The notes under the pieces: generated by a model | What the model saw: the letters and a program-made list of their open reading frames with translations, nothing else | Databases searched by the model: none | Told to the model about the DNA's origin: nothing | Program-made: the position numbers and the translations under genes | NCBI GenBank assembly: GCA_021202575.1 | Contig: JAJQCU010000195.1 | Location: 4,320 to 12,407 of the forward strand | Length of the DNA stretch: 8,088 nt | Direction: 5' to 3' | Source: Lachnospiraceae bacterium | Lineage (GTDB): Bacteria > Bacillota > Clostridia > Lachnospirales > Lachnospiraceae | Part shown: in pieces, positions 6,552 to 8,088 of the stretch | How the letters are laid out: every line of letters begins with the position of its first letter | How positions within the stretch are numbered: the first letter of the stretch is position 1

Positions 6552-6600
6552 GCCGTTCGGCTCATATTTTCTTATCAAAATATAAACCAGGCCGAACGGC
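6552..6600. repeat. Nested inverted repeat just after the GH95 stop codon
   Basis: The outer arms GCCGTTCGGC (6552-6561) and GCCGAACGGC (6591-6600) are perfect 10-bp inverted repeats. The AT-rich interior holds a second inverted repeat, ATATTTT (6564-6570) with AAAATAT (6577-6583) around CTTATC. Each outer arm is itself nearly palindromic (GCCG-TT-CGGC). It starts 17 bp after the GH95 stop. No T-run follows, so a terminator is unlikely; an extended RNA hairpin or paired protein-binding sites are possible. The rest of 6281-6617 holds the other elements listed here and no credible gene. Confidence 0.55.
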
Positions 6601-6617
6601 GAAGTCAGGTACTTATG

Positions 6618-8088
6618 TCATCCAGGAGCATCCTTGATGTTACTATACACAGCCACTTCCCCCTTCTTTACCTGTACAGATATTTTTCTGCCCTGGTAAA
6701 TGATTTCCGTCTGATAGTCCGAACCGGCCCGGATGACCGCTTCCTTTAACACGCTCTTCTCCCATCTCATATCAAGAGAAGCGTTCCCGATCAGGCGAAG
6801 CCCCCGCACCGATCCGCTTTCCCAGGCTTTCGGCAAAGCGGGAAGAAGCACCACGGAACCATCCCTGCACTGAGCCAGCATATTGCAGATCCCGGCGCAG
6901 ACGCCGAAATTCCCGTCGATCTGGAAGGGCGGATGCCTGTCAAACAAATTGGGATAGGTGGAAATTTCCAAAAGCTTCTGAATATTCTCATAAGCCTTCT
7001 CCCCATCCCACAGAGCGGCCCAGAAGCTGATAATCCAGGCCCGGCTCCAGCCGGTATGGCCGCCGCCGTTTGCAAGACGCTTTTCCAGAGTTTTGCGGGC
7101 CGCCGCCGCAAGCTCAGGCGTCTGATCCACGGTAATCTGTGTCCCCGGATAGAGGGCAAAGAGGTGAGAAATGTGCCTGTGGCCGGGCTCCGCTTCCTCG
7201 TAGTCCTCCGCCCATTCCTGAAGAGTTCCGTATCTGGGACTGATCTGATCGGGTCTGAGCCTGCTCTTGCAGCGGGAAATTTCCTCCATCAGCCGGGAAA
7301 TATCCTCCACGCCCTCAATCCGATATTTTTCTGAGCACTGGTACTCCACTGACGCCGAGCTGCCCGGTGTCCGGCCTTCCAGAGCCTGACTCTGATCTCC
7401 CTGCATCTGTCCCTGACTGTCCAATACCCACTCCTGTCCCTCCAGCACATCCCATGCCAAAAGCACATCCCCAAACAACTCCCGCAAAATCTGATTGTCC
7501 ATGGACGCCCCGCCACAGGCGCACCCCTTACTTCCGTCAGGCAGAATATAGGTATTCTCCGGCGACACGCTGGGATTGGTGGCCAGATACCCGCCCTCCT
7601 CAGTCAGAAAATCCACAAAAAACAGCGCTGCCTCCGCCATCACAGGAAAAGCCTTTTCCAGAAATGCCCGGTCAAGGGTATACTGGTAATGCGTCCACAG
7701 ATGGGTACACAGCCAAGCCGCGCCCATGACCCAGTAGGAACCGGCATGCCAGATATCCTGTGGTGCGGTGTCCCCGTAAATATCCGTATTATGATGGCAG
7801 ACAAAGCCCCGGCAGCCGTACATCTCCCGGGCAGTCACCCTGCCATTGTCCCTCATTCGCAAAATCAGGTCAAATAAGGGCAGATGGCATTCCGGCAAGG
7901 CACAACTCTCCGCCATCCAGTAATTCATCTCCGTGTTGATATTCACCGTATATTTGCTGTCCCATGGCGGAGTCATGGAGGCGTTCCACAGTCCCTGCAG
8001 AGTAGCCGGAAGGCCGCCTGGCCGGGAGCAGGAAATCATCAGATACCTGCCATAATCCATCAGCAGCCGGTCAAGGCCCAAGTCCCTT
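6618..8088 (-). CDS. GH95 alpha-L-fucosidase-type glycoside hydrolase, 5' part outside window
   Basis: About 489 C-terminal residues are visible, out of the 750-800 usual for the family; the frame is open to the window edge. It should remove terminal alpha-1,2-linked L-fucose (or a related sugar such as L-galactose) by an inverting mechanism. Visible signatures include DYGRYLMISCSRPGGLPA, NINTEMNYW, TNPSVSPENTY, YGTLQEWAEDYEE, HRHISHLFALYPG and HPPFQIDGNFG. From memory of the Bifidobacterium AfcA structure, the catalytic set maps to the two Asn of NINTEM (second at 7935-7937), Glu of SPEN (7557-7559) and Asp of QIDGNFG (6915-6917). All are present. Oddity: a Gln/Ser/Gly-rich stretch of about 43 residues (7308-7436) interrupts the helical barrel. 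The gene ends in its own terminator and looks like the end of a separate transcription unit. Secretion cannot be judged without the N-terminus. Confidence 0.94.
   Translation of the reverse strand, partial: RDLGLDRLLMDYGRYLMISCSRPGGLPATLQGLWNASMTPPWDSKYTVNINTEMNYWMAESCALPECHLPLFDLILRMRDNGRVTAREMYGCRGFVCHHNTDIYGDTAPQDIWHAGSYWVMGAAWLCTHLWTHYQYTLDRAFLEKAFPVMAEAALFFVDFLTEEGGYLATNPSVSPENTYILPDGSKGCACGGASMDNQILRELFGDVLLAWDVLEGQEWVLDSQGQMQGDQSQALEGRTPGSSASVEYQCSEKYRIEGVEDISRLMEEISRCKSRLRPDQISPRYGTLQEWAEDYEEAEPGHRHISHLFALYPGTQITVDQTPELAAAARKTLEKRLANGGGHTGWSRAWIISFWAALWDGEKAYENIQKLLEISTYPNLFDRHPPFQIDGNFGVCAGICNMLAQCRDGSVVLLPALPKAWESGSVRGLRLIGNASLDMRWEKSVLKEAVIRAGSDYQTEIIYQGRKISVQVKKGEVAVYSNIKDAPG

Noticed and set aside
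6552..6600. Insertion-sequence remnant
   Set aside because: No transposase fragment or flanking target duplication is visible; recorded only as a nested inverted repeat.

Overview
The window looks like part of a plant-polysaccharide utilisation locus from an anaerobic Bacillota, most likely a Lachnospiraceae gut bacterium. This rests on the protein families (an LplB/LplC-type sugar importer with a Ser-rich lipoprotein binding protein, two cytoplasmic-type GH43 enzymes and a GH95 enzyme), the strong AAGGAGG-type ribosome binding sites and a GC content of roughly one half. The genus cannot be fixed from what is visible. All recognised genes lie on the minus strand, so transcription runs from high to low coordinates. 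The long plus-strand reading frames are shadows.

Layout in transcription order: (1) 8088-6618, the C-terminal part of a GH95 alpha-L-fucosidase-type enzyme, entering from outside the window. (2) 6617-6281, a structured intergenic region with a nested inverted repeat, a small inverted repeat, a strong intrinsic terminator, a 35-bp near-perfect palindrome and a -10-like box. (3) 6280-5333 and 5336-4473, the two membrane subunits of a carbohydrate ABC importer, overlapping by 4 bp. (4) 4426-2882, a GH43 beta-xylosidase/arabinofuranosidase-type gene with a C-terminal beta-sandwich domain, interrupted by one in-frame amber codon. (5) 2762-1227, the lipoprotein binding subunit of the importer. (6) 1100-1, a second GH43 enzyme that runs off the window.

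Inferred role: oligosaccharides carrying arabinose or xylose, and fucose or a related sugar, are captured by the lipoprotein, imported through the two permeases and trimmed in the cytoplasm by GH43 and GH95 enzymes. No ATPase is encoded here; importers of this type commonly borrow a shared MsmK/UgpC-like ATPase. Fucosylated, arabinosylated hemicellulose fragments fit the enzyme set, but the substrate is not established.

The most striking points are that both GH43 genes carry apparently disabling single-codon changes. One has an amber codon where Gln is expected, and the other has Ala where the general-acid Glu is expected. The transporter genes and the visible part of the GH95 gene look intact. 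The palindrome upstream of the transporter operon is a good candidate regulatory site. I saw no mobile element, CRISPR array, tRNA or rRNA, and no clearly new type of system.
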